Shown in pieces: positions 24,701 to 39,700 of a stretch of 64,000 nucleotides of DNA (position 1 is the stretch's first letter; each line of letters opens with the position of its first letter). The notes under the pieces are model-generated. The model was not told where the DNA came from and searched no databases. It saw only the letters and a list, made by a program, of their open reading frames with translations. The stretch spans positions 15,593,143 through 15,657,142 of the forward strand of contig CM039502.1 in NCBI GenBank assembly GCA_022432975.1, written 5' to 3'. The DNA comes from Begonia masoniana. Taxonomy: Eukaryota > Streptophyta > Magnoliopsida > Cucurbitales > Begoniaceae. The position numbers and the translations under genes were made by a program.

Positions 24701-27700
24701 TTCGTTGACCGACCATATGCGTTGGTGCCATATTTTCAGTTATTATTGAGTATCATAATGTATCTTCCTCCATCGGCAATCTCCATAATCATTTGACCAA
24801 TAGTATCTTATTTTTGTTTTGGAAGTAACCAATACCAAGTTCTCGTCCTAGAGTTTCCTTTTAATTAAATGTGGTTTTTTCCCATTTTACGACCCTCCTC
24901 TCTTAAAAATGACATCGCTTTGTGAGATGATATTAGATGTGCATTGCAAATATATGCATATACTAGAAAAATTAGAGAATTAACCTAAATTTTTTTTACC
25001 ATCCATATGGAAGGATATGACAAGATTTTAAGTTGTATTTTTCATACTTTTCGAAAAAGAATTCTGTTTTCTCCTTTTTTATACATTTTTCCTTTACAAT
25101 ACACATTTTGTCACTTAAAAAACCCAGCCAACCCATATCCTCAACCATCTTCATGAAAATTAAAAGTTTAAAAGAGAGAACCTTTTGTGTAAATGCAGCA
25201 GATCCCAGAATCTGACAAATATCCACTAAAAGTTCAACAACGTTCATTCTAAAATGGACAAGGCCATCTGGCAAGTCAAGCATTCCTCTTTCATTGTTGA
25301 CTGCGAATTCATCAACCTGTAAAATATAAAATAAAATACTCTAAAAGGGAATGGGCTACAGAAACACACTAAAGTCTTTTAAAGGACCGTGGTTGCAAAA
25401 GCCATGGAAGAGTGTAAAACTTTCAAACAACAACATTATACGCTTCTAAAATAAGAAATTTTGGCGATACATCTTTTGAAATATATTCTCAGATTGAAGC
25501 AAAGAAGAATGTCGCCAAAGACTGTTAATTTATGTATCCTCGTAGGATTCACACAACAATTTGGATGTATTCAAAATGCTATAAATTGTCAGCATAAAAT
25601 GTTTATTTCCATTAAAAATTTCAGGATGCCATCACAAACCACCGAAGTCTCCATTTCTCTTATTTGCCTAGTAATAATGCTACTCCCTTCAGTTAGTTTG
25701 TTCACTTTGTACATCAGTATAAATTTATTACCAATAACTCATCGTTATTACATTAATGCTTAAGTACCTTGTTTTCAACTCATATGTTTCCAATATCAAG
25801 TTAATTTGCAAGATATTTCTAGTGACAATTGTTAAGAAATATATTAAATGATTAATCAATCTAAACCAAAAAGAAATATTAGGATTAAAGATAATTTAAT
25901 ATAGATCAGCAATAGAGATCTCGCGTTCAAATCTCTAACTTGTCATTTTATCCAATTAATATTAAAATATTCGGGTGTAAGGAGAAAACTAGGCATACGC
26001 ATGATGGGAAAAGATAAAAAATCATAAAATAATTAAATTTAAATATATCCAGCAACTTAAACGTCTATGATGAATGATAATTTAACCAAAATAGTTTTAA
26101 AAAGCCACCTTAGCTTATTACTCACAGCCGAAGTTCAAAATATTTCAAAGGGTACAAATATAAAGAGATACAAAAGGAAGTCCATTAGGAAAATAATAAT
26201 TAAAAGAAAAAAAGTTTCCTCCACAAAACACAGAGTGATGTCGATGTTCGATCAACTTCACAACTCCTTCAACATATAAGCATGTTTTGATGACCATTCT
26301 TAGATTTTTTTTTAACAATTATCCTTTCTGATGAAGAATGGTATCACTTGGATACCATCTTTACCTCGGAGGGGAATGTACATCCTTATACACGACTACC
26401 AAATTTGAAGAGGTAATGAGCTATTCATACGAAGATACAGTAAGTAGTTGTTGAGATTTTGAAATAAAGTGCAAAAAATCAACATTCTTGATGGTAACAG
26501 TTCATGTTATGGGCCGCCATCATCATTGATTACTCTGCAATAAAAAGAAGGTGCATCATAACTAAACATCTGAGTTCTACAACCCCTTTTTGTTGTGGGG
26601 TACCTACACAACTAGTTGGATGAATGACCAACTCACCGCTAGAGAAGTCTTGAAGGGAGTTATTGATAAATTCACGTCTGTTATCATATGTTTGAAAAGA
26701 TACATCCAAGTAAATCTACTCTAGTCATCTATAAAACTTATAAATCATGGCACACCCGAAATGGAGAACACGGGAACAACTGATAAAAAGTGCGGATAAC
26801 TCTCTGTATTAGATAATGAATATACCAAGTCGTTTTTTGTCAGTGCAGAGGAGTCACATTTCATTTACCAAGCATTAAGATTACCACATAGTGAAGGATA
26901 TAGTTTTTATAGTTGGGAAAAGTCAGGTGTCATGGACGTTGATGGGTAATCCAGTAGTACTTATCTGTTGATTTGTTCACTTTGGTTGGGCAGGGAGTTG
27001 GAGGACTTGAGCTGGCATTAGAAGAATATGCTTGATCAAAATATCTCGAAGAATCAATATAGTATAAATCCCCTTCCTCTCTAGCTCTTCCAATAACCCT
27101 CCCAAAGTGTGGCATTGTAGTTGATTTACGTTAGATAAAAAAAAAATGATTGAACATTGTGATTTACATAGCTTACTCATGTATAATAGGTTATAAATCA
27201 TCTACGGAATGTAAAACAGAAGCCTATTTTAGTTTGTGGGTGAGAGAAACATCTCCAATTCCTTGCACGTGGAATAAGATCTGTCAGCCACGGGAACATT
27301 TTGTCGTCCAAAATATGGTTCATAAGATATAAAATGGTCAGACTGTACTCATGTGACTAGTGAATCCCTAATCAACTATCCATTGGCACTTTAATTATTT
27401 GTGAGATTAAGACTATCTTTGGATGAAGTTCGAGCAAAAGCACACGAAGGTCATTGATATTGGACCTCATTATCAAACAGCAACGCCTTGATTATGTCAA
27501 CCTGCTCTATTTCAAAGGTGCTTGATGTAGATGCATTTCTGTGTGTTGAATTCGATATTAATGTCAAAGGTCTGTCAGTGAAGGCACGTCTCAGTTTTTT
27601 GAGTCTTTCAGCAATAGTTTAGTAATGATCTTCAAGCATTGAGCCATCAATAAGTGTCCTAGTATGTCTTGAGTGGTAACAGAAATCACACCCACCGTGT

Positions 27701-30700
27701 GTCCTTCTCCGAAGACTTCATATAACAAGGTTTTTTAGGCTTCGAGTGTGGTGTGTCCAAAAATAGAGGAGTGCATCATTACTTGAAGATATGATTCTGA
27801 GCTGAATTATAACTCAAGCATCAGACAGAGATGGAAAAGTGTCTTTTGCAAGGATTCAACTCTTAACTTGAATCAAATTCTGGTTTGATGTTTACAGACG
27901 ATCACAATTACAGAGAGCATTGAAGTTTATAGCATCAACAACATTTGTTTGTTCTAAGTTCAAATTATTGGTACATGCCCACCCAAACCTTGCCACAAAT
28001 TTTATAATTTGTGAATGGGAGTGGTGATAAAATCTTCTCGACTGGTCTTGGAAATAGCTTTTTTAAGATTGCAAATATGAATCATATCTCCTGGCTTAGG
28101 TTAAGTGGATTGTACAGCATCCAATGCCTCTTTCTAGTGGAAATGAATAAGAATAGTAAACCAAGTTTAGAATCCATGAAATTGAGGAGCTGAACATCAT
28201 CATGAAATTCTAGGCTTCTCAGTATTCAAAAACTTCTTCTGTTTTTGGAATTTTAAAAATATTGCAATTATAATCCATTTTTTGTCCACTTTTGAGGAAT
28301 AGCAGACTCCAAAGGACAATGCATTGGACTTGGTACTTTCCAACGATGATAACAATACTGAAAAAAATTTTAACAGCACAATTTTCATGAATAACAATCA
28401 ACAAATATAAACAATTATGCAAAAAGGTAAAATACAAACCTGTGCGCACTGTAGAACTCCATCTAGTAAAGTTGAGAATACTGAAATAAACACATCATTC
28501 TCATATTTCCTACTAGTGTTATTTTTCTCACGAAGTCCAAGAATATAGCTCGCAATACAAGACCTGATAAATGAGATTAATCACAAAACATTTAAAATGC
28601 CAATAAATATAAATATATCTATACGGCCATCATCAAGCTTTGAAGTTGAAAGGAGAAAGAGCAAGACTAAATTACAGTTATCTGGAGGAAGCAAGAATCC
28701 TCATCAAATGGAGATTAAATTCTGGCATCTTTCATTTTCTAACATAATAATATAAGTACATTCGTAATTAACCCCCTCCTCCAAATTAAAAAGAATCTCC
28801 CTATTTCCTTTCTCATACCATGAGAAAAGAAAGAATCTGCCTACCCAAATTGTATTGAACTCTGTCAAACCAAGGAAAGGGCTACCGCTTGCTTTTCCAT
28901 AACCATGTTTCCTGTTGCCTTTGAGTTGGGCGTAGAATAGGTGTAGATGTGTTAAACAACACCTTTCTTCATCGAGGATATGGGTGTTTGCTATTACTTA
29001 CAACAAACCTTCACCAGTTGTTATTTACATTTAGTTTTTCCACTATCCATATATATATGTATAAAGGTATATTCAGACTTCATGACAGTGATTTGTCTTG
29101 TGTTAGCATAGGCGCTATGAAGATTAAAATAATAAGCTAATTCTTATAACAGGTTCCGATTTTTAAGTTGGTGCCCTAGTGGACTAAAGTTCTTCAATTT
29201 CATGAGCTGCCTTTTCACATTTGGGTGCTATAGGATTTTGTCTTCACAACTAAGCTACTATTCATTCAAAAAAAGATAACATTAAAAAAGGAAAAAGTTG
29301 GCACGGGGTAACTTACCAAAATGGCAACGTTGAGTCTGCAATGTCCCAATCTTCACTTGGAAATGCCACACAACTGCTAATAAATTAAAACTAGCTATTA
29401 CCAAAAAATAAGACTCAACCTGACACAAAACATTCTAATTCAAGGTGCCTAAAGCTCTGATATGGATACAGCCCAATCAGACAAACAATCCATATCCTAA
29501 ATTTTGCACCGAGTATAAACCTCCACATACGTTAGTTCTTGCATAAAAACCATTATAGGTATTATACATAATCTGAAGAAAGCAAAATAATCAAGCTTTT
29601 ACCTCATAAGTGCATCTATAAGAGCCAGTGATTCGGGCCCAGCTTCTACAATTAAAGAAGGCGCCTGACATATATATATAATCAGAAAAGAAAGAGAATT
29701 GTCCAAATAACTTGTTCCAATAAAGTCCCACCAAGATGAATGGGTATAGACATGTCACTAACCTTCACTGTACAATTTTTTTTTTTTAAATTACCTCTTA
29801 ATAACTTATAGAGCAAAACAACCCAACAAAGCCATAGATAAACTAGGTACTTAAGGTGCATTCTCAAAATACCTATACCTATGGTAGAAAAATTCACAGA
29901 AATAGAAAAATAATAATGTTCTTTTCCATATCATGAATAATAAAATTACACTACCATATATACAATTCCTATTAAGATGAAGAAGATAATAAATCCTAAT
30001 AAGAAAAAGATATTTATACCTAAATTAGAGAACCCAAGTTGGAAACTTAAATTTCCTAATATTGCACAATAAATCTAAGTATTGGAACTTTGAGAAAAAA
30101 TTCAACATTCTCCATCAAGTTGGGTTGTATATGTTGTACATACCCAACTTGTTACATAGTTTCTCAAAGTTATGACCTGGTAGTACCTTTATCAAGATGT
30201 CAGCAAGTTGTTATTGAGATGGAATATAAATCAGTTTCACCTCTCATTTTTTGTTGAGATTCTAGTGTCTAAACATAGTGTAGATAACTTGTATTATCAG
30301 ATTTACCTTGTAGAGATTAGAATTTTATTTTTCCTAATTTAGTTTATATCCATGTATATTTACATTCTAAATCAATGATTAATGTATTAAGCTCTTTTAT
30401 GGTATCAGAGCCGGTCTCTATAAAGAGAGGACCGGTCCTTTACCTAGCCGTCGTCCGCCGGAAGTGGAGAACACCGAGGTAACTCTGATCCCTCTCTAAA
30501 CCGTCGGCCCTAGGATCAGACTTCTCCTCGGTGTGCCATCTCCAAGCCGCGCAGAGGCGTCGTTCGATCGTTCATCCCCCAGTCGCCTCCTTCTGTCAAA
30601 CTTAAAGAACGATTCCAGTGGCATTCTTCTGTCATCACGTCTGAAACCGTTGGGTTTGTCTGTCATCAAGTTTGAAGACGTCGGCCAAGGTTTCTCTGAA

Positions 30701-33700
30701 TTTGTCGTACAAGTCTAAAGCCGACGGCCAAGTTTTTTTTTTCTAAAGTCGTCGTGTTCTTCTGTCTGAGCTGAAGCAGCAGGAGGCCGAGGTCGTTGAG
30801 AGCACAAATCTGCTCCTTGACACTGCAGACTTTACAGAGACAACCAGATTCTTACCCTCAGAAAATCCATCTTTCGTCTAAAGTCTGAAGGCTGTCATTT
30901 TTTGGAAGCCACCGGTCATCCTTGGTACTACCTTAACTAACTTTCTGCTTGGCACTCAGAATCTCCTCAATGGCAGAACACAAACTGAGCACCAATGTTG
31001 ATTCTTCTGAGAATTTTATTATTACTTCTCATAAGTTAAATGGGGGTAATTTTCTTCAATGGTCTCAATCCGTCAAACTCTTCGTTTAAGGAAAAAGGCA
31101 AGTTCGGGTACCTCTCCGAGTTCGCTGTGAAGCCTGAAGATGAAGGTGAAAGTTTCCATAGGTTGGAGACTAAGAACTCAATGGTCATGTCCTGGTTGGT
31201 GAATTCAATAGAGCCAGATATTGCTCGGACCTATCTCTTTCTTCCAACGGCTAATGATATATGAAAAGCTGTAAAGGAGACCTACTCTGACTTTGGGAAT
31301 GTAGGACAACTGTTTGAATTCAAGTCTCAATTGAGGAAGGCCAAGCAAGGAGAAAAAAGTGTAACTCAATACTACACTAACCTCAAAACTTTATGGCAAG
31401 AGTTTGATTTATTCTGTGATTACAAATTGCACTGTGCAACGGACAGTACCTTATTTCAGAAAACCATCGAGAAAGAAAGGGTATTCGATTTCCTGATAGG
31501 CCTAAACAAGGACTTGGATGAGGTGCGAGGACGGATACTTGGTCAAGATCCTCTCCCAAGTACTCGTGAGGTGTTTGTTAAAGTGCGCATAGAGGAAAGC
31601 CGTCGATTGATGATGGTCGGCCCTGAGTCAACCCCTCATACTGCAGAGACTTCTGCATTGATGATCACTAAGCCAGACAAGTCCACTCAAAGGCATCCAA
31701 AACGCTTAGATTGACCAGCCTGTGAATTATGTCATAAACTCGAGCACATCAAAGCAAAATGTTGGAAGCTACACTGCAAGTCTGATGATTTCACTCCAGC
31801 CAACAAATCATCTCGTGACAACAAAGGAAGCTTCCAAGTCTCGTATGAAGAACCTGCAGCTTCTTAATCATCAAGTGACAATTCTTTTTTCAACCAAAAA
31901 AAACCTAGAACAATTGTATCATTAATGGAATTCACATCAGTCTGCTAATACCGCTTTCAATCCATCGTCTTCCTTAGCACAAAAAGGTACTCATGCATAG
32001 TTTTTTGTGTCACATTAGATAAATTCGACCCCTGAATCCTGGATCATTGATTTAGGGGCCACTGATCATATGACAGGCTCGTCTTATATGTTTTCAACCT
32101 ATTTACCTTGTTCTGGAAATGAAAAAGTAAAATTGCAGATGGTTCACTATCTGCAATTGCTGGAAAATGTTCTATCATTGTCTCACATTTCCTAACCTTA
32201 AACAATGTCCTTCGTGTGCCCAACTTATCTTTTAACCTAATGTCTGTGAGCAAAATAACTGATGATTCTAACCTTCTAATCAAATTTCTGTCTACTGGTT
32301 GTGTTTTTCAGGTCAATCTTCGGGAAAGATGATTGGTAATGCTAAAGAAAGTGGTGGTCTTTACTATTTTGCCTTAGACAGCTTCTCGAGTAAACAAGTT
32401 CAAAAACCATGTTCCTCTAGTTTTGTAGCTTTGGAGAATGAAATAATGTTGTGGCACTATAGACTTGGTCATCCTAGCTTTGGTTATTTAAAACATTTAT
32501 TTCCTGTTTTATTCAAGAATAAAGATGTTGGTTCATTTCAATGTGAGACTTGTCAATTTGCTAAACATAGGAGATCTGTTTATCTTACTTTAAAATACAT
32601 GTCATATAAACCTTTTTCTCTTATTCATAGTGACATGTGGGGACCATCTAGAGTTAAAAACTTGTCTGGCTCTAGATGGTTTATTATTTTTATTGATGAT
32701 CATACAAGAAATACATGGATTTATCTTCTTAAAAAAAATCATAGACCACTGAAACCTTCAAAAATTTTAACTCTACGATTAAAACCTAATTTCAGTCTCA
32801 AATTCAAGTTTTTCAAACTAATAATGGGAGACAATATTTTAACAACATTCTTGGTAAGTTTCTTGTAGAACAAGGCATTATCTACCATAGTTCGTGTATT
32901 GATGATACACCACAACATAATGGAATTGCCGAAAGAAAAAATAAACATCTTTTAGAAGTAGCTCGAGCTCTCATGTTTTCTATAATTGTACATAAAAGTT
33001 TTTGGGGAGAGGCCATACTTAATGTTGCATACTTAATTAATAGGATGTCAAGCAAAGTACTAAGCTTTCAAACCCCTTTAAAAACTTTACAATTATCTTT
33101 TTCTCACAACAGATCTTTTATTCACTGAGTTCCTAAAATTTTTTGTTGTACTAGTTTTGTTCCGAAATAAATTAGATCATAGGGCAACTAATGTATTTTT
33201 CTAGGTTTCTCTCCTACTCAAAAAGGATACAAATATTTTGATACGAGCTCAGAAAAAAATGCTTGTTAGCATGGATGTCACATTTTTTGAAAACAAACTT
33301 TTTTTTTAGAAAACTTCTCTTCAGGGGAAAAATAGAGAAACAAGTGAAGATAAATTTTGAGAAACCATTGTTATGCGTACACCTATTCTTAACTATGACC
33401 AAAACAGGACAACAAATGTGGAACCTGAAGTGAGTAACGTGGCTTCCCACCTTTGATCTTCGTGTTTACTTGAGAAGGAAAGAAAAGCAACGTATTGATC
33501 TACTGCCAACTCCAACAGTGTCATCATCTGAACCAAGTGTTGATCTAGGTAATTTCAACTCTATTACTCATTTTCCATCTTCTCTTGATCCAACTCTAAA
33601 GTCTGTCCACAATGAACGTGTTACAACGCCTGAACCAATCCAAAGTAATCTTAGTGTTCCCATTGCTCTTAGGAAAGGAGTTCGTGAGTGTACCAAATAT

Positions 33701-36700
33701 CCTATTGCTCGTCATGTGTCCTATCATAAACTCTCACCTAGTTTTAAAGTCTTCACTACTAGCATCATTGATAATGAAATCCCAAAAACGATACAAGAAA
33801 CACTAAGTATTCCAAAGTGGAGAGAGATTGTCCTAGAAGAAATGACAGCATTTGAGAAGAATAAAACTTGGGGAGAAGACAGAGCTTCCAAAAGGAAAAC
33901 ACCTCATAGGCAACAAGTGGAATTTCACAATTAAGTATAACTCTGATGGTTCGGTAGAAAGATACAAAGCTAGACTTGTAGCTCGAGGGTTTACTCAAAC
34001 CTACGGCTTTGATTATGTGAAAACATTTGCCCTTGTTGCCAAACTCAACACGGTTAGGGTCTTACTTTCACTAGCTGCTAATCTAGATTGGCATCTTTTA
34101 CAATTTGATATTAAGAATGCATTTATTAATGGTGATTTAGAAGAAGAGATGTTTATGCAAGTGCTTCCAAGTTTTGATAATACAAATGTAGCAGGGAAGG
34201 TCTGCAAACTAAGGAATTCCTTATATGGCCTCAAGCAATCCCCTCGTGCATGGTTTGCGAGTTTCGCAAGGACTGTCAAGGAGCATGGCTATTCACAAGC
34301 TCAATCAGTTCATATATTATTCTATAAACACACTATAGGAGGTAAAATTGCTATTCTGACTGTGTATGTGGATAATATAATAATGATAGGAAACGATGAG
34401 ATGGAGCTTGCAACATTAAAGAAGTTTCTAGCTCATCAGTTTCAGCTTAAAGACTTGGGAAATCTCAAGTCTTCCTAGGTATGGAAGTAGCTATATCAAA
34501 GAATGAGATTGCTATATCTCAGAAAAAGTATGTGCTTGATTTTTTAAAAGAGACAGGTCTCCTCGGATGTAAGTCTGCCTCAACACCTATTGACTCTAAT
34601 CAGAAACTAGGTCAAAGTAAGAATGAGGTGCGTACGAAAAAAGTCAGATATCAGAAACTGGTCAAAAAATTGATTTATTTAGCTTGTACAAAGCCTGATA
34701 TAGCATTTGTTGTAGGCTTGGTAAGTCAGTTCATGCATTGTCCAGCTGAAGATCTCCTCAAAGCTATCTACAGAATTCTACACTACCTCAAAGGAAGTTC
34801 GGGCAAGGGTATTATGCTCAAGAAAAATCAAAACAGACAAGTTGAAGTTTTTACAGATGTTGATTAGGAAGGATTTAAAACTAACAGGAGGTCTATATCA
34901 GCCTATTGCACATTCGTATGGGGCAACTTTGTGACATGAAGGAGCAGAAAGAAAGATGTTGTGGCAAGGAGCAGTGCAGAAATTGAGTTCAGAGCAATGG
35001 CTGAAGGAGTTTGTGAAGTTATTTGGCTTAGAAGTATCCTAGAAGAACTAAAGATCGAGATTGATAAGCCAATAAAGCTGTTTTGTGACAATAAGTTAGC
35101 TAGCAGCATTGCACATAATCCAGTGCAACACAACAGAACAAAACATGTGACATTTGATCGTCATTTCATCAAAAAGAGGAGAGATTTGTATGTCATATGT
35201 TCAAACATTTGAACAACTAGCAAATGTTCTCACAAAAAGACTCTACAAACAAGTGTTTGAAAATCTTCTAGTCAATCTTGGTATGATTAACATCTTTGCT
35301 CCAGCTTGAGGGGGAGCGTTGAGATTCTAGGGTCTAAACATAGTATAGATAACTTGTATTATTAGGTTTCCCTTGTAGAGATTAGAATTTTATTTTTCCT
35401 AATTTAGGTTCTATCCATGTATATTTACATTCTAAATCAATGATTAATGTATTAAGTCTTTTATTTTTCAATTTTATCTGCTATGAAATGCCGATCAATC
35501 TCCACATGTTTAGTTCTGCCATGGTGAACTGGATCCTTTGCAATGCTAATTGCAGCTTGATTATCGCATCAGATCTTTGTTGTTTTCTTGAATTCTAATC
35601 CAAATTCGGTCATGACTCACCTTATCCAAATTCCTTCGCACATAGCCACAACTAGAGCTTTTAGTTCTGCTTCTGCATTGCTTCTGGAAATCGTGTCTTG
35701 CTTTTCACTTCTCCATGTTACAATGTTTTCCCAAACTTCTGAGCAATAACCTATTGTTGACTTTCGATCTATATGACTTCCTGTCCAATCTGTATCCGAG
35801 TAGAGGGTTATATCTCTGCTTTCGTTTTTCTTGAATAATAGTTCTCGATCTGGAGTCATTTAAGATACCAGAGAATACGGCAAAGAGCTTCCATGTGTTC
35901 TTTCACGGGTTGATTCATCAACTGACTTACTATGCTTATCGCAAAACAAATATCAAGTGAGTCGTCCTACAAGACGTTGATATCCCCCTTTGTCTACCGG
36001 TGTCCCTCCTTCGTATTTTAATTTCTTGTTAGGATCAATCACAATGTTTGCAGGTTTGCATTCTAGCATTCTTGTTTCTTTGAGTAGATCCATGATATAC
36101 TTGCATTGAGAGACAAATATTCCATTCTTTGACCGAACCACTTCCATTCCTAGGAAATAGCAAAGAGGTCCAAGATCTTTTACTTCAAATTCTTCTGCTA
36201 AAGACTAGTTAATTCTTCTTTGTAATCTCTGGTCAAAATAATGTCGTCCACGTACACAATGAGAATAGCTAGCTTATTATAAGAGAGTGTTTCACAAATA
36301 GTGTGTGATCAACTTGACATTGTTTAAATCCTTGTTCTTTTACCTTGGAGATTGCTTCAATCCATACAATGATTTCAATAATTTGCATACATTATTATCA
36401 GTTTAGCTTATTTGTAAATCGGAAGGAATTTCCATGTAGACTTCCTCTTCAAACTTTCCATTCAGAAAAACATTTTTTATATCAAGTTGATGAAGTGGCC
36501 AGTCCAGGTTAACTGCTAACAAAAGGAGTATTGGGATGGTATTGATTTTTGCGACAGGAGCGAAGGTCTCCTGGTAGTCAATACCGTAAGATTGAGTAAA
36601 GCCTCTTGCTATCAATCGAGCTTTAAGCCTTTCAATACTTCCATCAACTTTGTGTTTGACGGTTAATAGCCATTTACAACCCACTGCCCTTTTTCTTGGT

Positions 36701-39700
36701 GGAAGTCTAGTAATAATCCACGTTCCATTCTTTTCCAACGCCGTAATTTCTTCTTGAACGGCTTGTTTCCAACCTGGGTGCTTTAAGACCTCCTCAATGT
36801 TTGTTGGAATTTGGATACTATCTAGTTTTGTGGTATAAGCTCGATATGATTTAGAAAGTCTTGAATATTATATAAAATTCATAATCGGATGTTTAGTACA
36901 AGTTCGAGTACTTTTCCTCAAGGCAATTGGAAGTTCCAGCTCCACTGTAGTTTGAGTCTTTTAAGTTTCTTTCTGTTCAGCCCAATTTTTTCTTTTGTGT
37001 TAGTCTCTACAGTTCTTGAGTTCAATTCAGAATCTTGGACAAATTTGAGATGTGCTACGAATTCAATCTCTCTCTGAGGTTGTTTTTTTCGTCTGACATA
37101 TATTTGGATCTCTTTATTTTCTGATTGAGGGTTATGTACGCTTGAACTAGGTATTTTGTATAATGTCATGAGTAGTAGTATCGGGTTCAATATCAATGTT
37201 TGGTTCGGATTGGATTGTTTTGAGTCATTTGTGAGTTTTCTGTCAAGGAATCCCAATTCCAATTGGGAAAGAAATGTTGTTCTTCAAAGGTCACATCCAT
37301 TGTTTCAATTATCTTCATGGTAGTAGAGCATATACACTTGTAGACTTTTCTATTCGCGGAATACCCAATAAATACACACTTTGTGAATTTTGGGACAAGT
37401 TTGCTTCTGTTTTGTGGGTACACATGAACAAATGCAGTGCATCCTAATAGTTTGAAAGGAAGATCAAAGGAGAGGGCAAGAGCATGTGGGAGTGTTTTGA
37501 TGAGAGCCTGGCGTGGAGTCTCGAAGTTTAAGACACGTAATCTATTTATGAATATGTAGAGGTAATAATAGCTTCTCCCCACAAGTATTTAGGAACATTA
37601 GTCGAAAACATGAGCAAATGGGCAACTTCTAGTAGGTGACGATTTTTTCTTTCAGCCACTCTGTTTTGTTGGGGTATGTTGACATAAGAACTTACTTGGA
37701 TAATATCTTGTTTTGCCAAGTATTCACTAAGAGGGAATAAGAAGTATTCTCGAGCATTGTCTGATTTTAAAATTTGAATTTTTGTATGAAATTGTGTCTG
37801 GATCATGACATGAAAGGCTTGGAATATTCTATGAACTTCAAATTTTTCTTTCATAAGATATATTCATGTGATTCGAGTATGGTAATCTACAAAGAAGACA
37901 AACCATCGTGCCCCACTAATATTTTTCACTCTGGAGGGTCTCCAAATATCACTGTGAATTAATGCAAATGATTTTGATGGATTGTAAGGTATACTTGGAT
38001 AAACAGATCGTGTGTGTTTTGTAAGTTGACAAATCTCACAATGAGGAAACAATCTTTCAAGATAAACAAAGTTTGGATGACCAAACCAGAGACATAACAT
38101 GATTTCACTATCTTTATTGACACTTGAATCAAAGACGTAGTTGGAGCTGGAATGATGAGAACATTGATTTTTGGAGAGGACACGACTAGAGATAAGAGCT
38201 GTTTTAGGTTGGATGGTTTGAAAGAAATAAAGTGCTGGGCATATCTCAGCACTACCAATCTTCCTCTTCAAACCCAATTCCTGAAAGATGCACACATTTG
38301 GAAAAAATTTAATAAAATATTGATTATCACATGTCAACTTGCTAATGGATAGCAAATTGTAGTCAAGTTTAGGAACATGAAGCACAGATTTGAGACTAAT
38401 TTCAGGAGAAATTTTAACCAAACCAGTTCCAACAACTTTGGACAAAGAGTCATCTGCAATACGTACTGTAAGGATGGATTTGCATGGTTGATAATCATAA
38501 AAAATAGACTTAACTCCGATCACATGGTCTGATGCTCCATAAAAAGATACTTATTTCCGGTCATATGGTCCGATGTTTCCGAGTCAATGATCCATTGTTT
38601 AGAGTTTTTGGTTTTAACAAAGAGTGCATGAAGTGTATTACCTGTTTGTGTATGCATAACCATAGATGGTTGAGGAGTCATGTGGAGGTTACTGTTTAGT
38701 AACCTTTGAAGTACTTCAAGTTGTTCCTTAGAGAAATGGCTTGATTCACTCTGATGGAATGGTTGTTCATCTACTGTTACGTAATTTGCACAGTTTTCTT
38801 TATCAAAATTAGGCTTTGAAGGTAATCCGCTCGTTTCCCGTGTAGCTTCCAACATGTATCTTTTGTGTGACCCGATTTAGCACAGTGATCACACCATGGA
38901 CTTCCTTTTTTCTGACAGTTGTCTTGATGTTGAGGTCGTGAGTTACGAACGACAAGAGCATATCCTTCCACAATTTGAGAAGAGTTTTGAATACCCATCA
39001 TCACCTTTTTCTTGCTTTCCTCTCGACGAACCTCAAAGAAAGCTTCCCGAAGGCTTGGAAAGGGCTTAGTTCCCATCACTCCACCTCAAACATCATCAAG
39101 ATTTTTGTTTAATCACAAAAGGAATTTAAATGTCCTCTTTTTCTCCACAATCCTTTTATACAACCCAACATCTTCAAAACACTTCCATTCATGTTTTTCA
39201 AACATGTCCAGTGGCGAGTGAGTATGCTAAAGTATTAGGGTCGCCGAAAAATCCTCCTGTCGTAGACCAAGAAAAATTGACTCTACTGCAAATAATTCTT
39301 ATGTATTTTCAGCAATAGAGTAGGTTTCTCTTACAGCTTCCCAAATTTCTTGTACTGTCTCACAGAGAAGAAAATTTTCCCCAATATAACCGTTTATTGA
39401 GTTAATAAGCCATGACATAATTTGATGGATTTCTGCCTTCCACTTTTTATAGTGTGGATCATCCTTTGAAGGAGTTAGAATTTCTCTAGATAGATAATCT
39501 TTCTTGCCTCGACCGCAAATAAACATTCTAACAGATTGAGGCCATTGAAGAAAATTTTGACCATTGAATTTGTAATTGTGATGAGAGATACAATAAATTT
39601 TGACGTTCCAGAGTTCCCCAAGTTTTGGAGAGGTGTTAGTTGTTCTAGACGAGAGTAGCTTCCTGATGCATTTGTTTTAGATGCCATATTGTGCACAACT

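Noticed and set aside
36889..37262. Frames on both strands between RT and integrase of the minus copia
   Set aside because: The minus-strand frame is the variable linker of copia pol; the plus-strand frame is its shadow.
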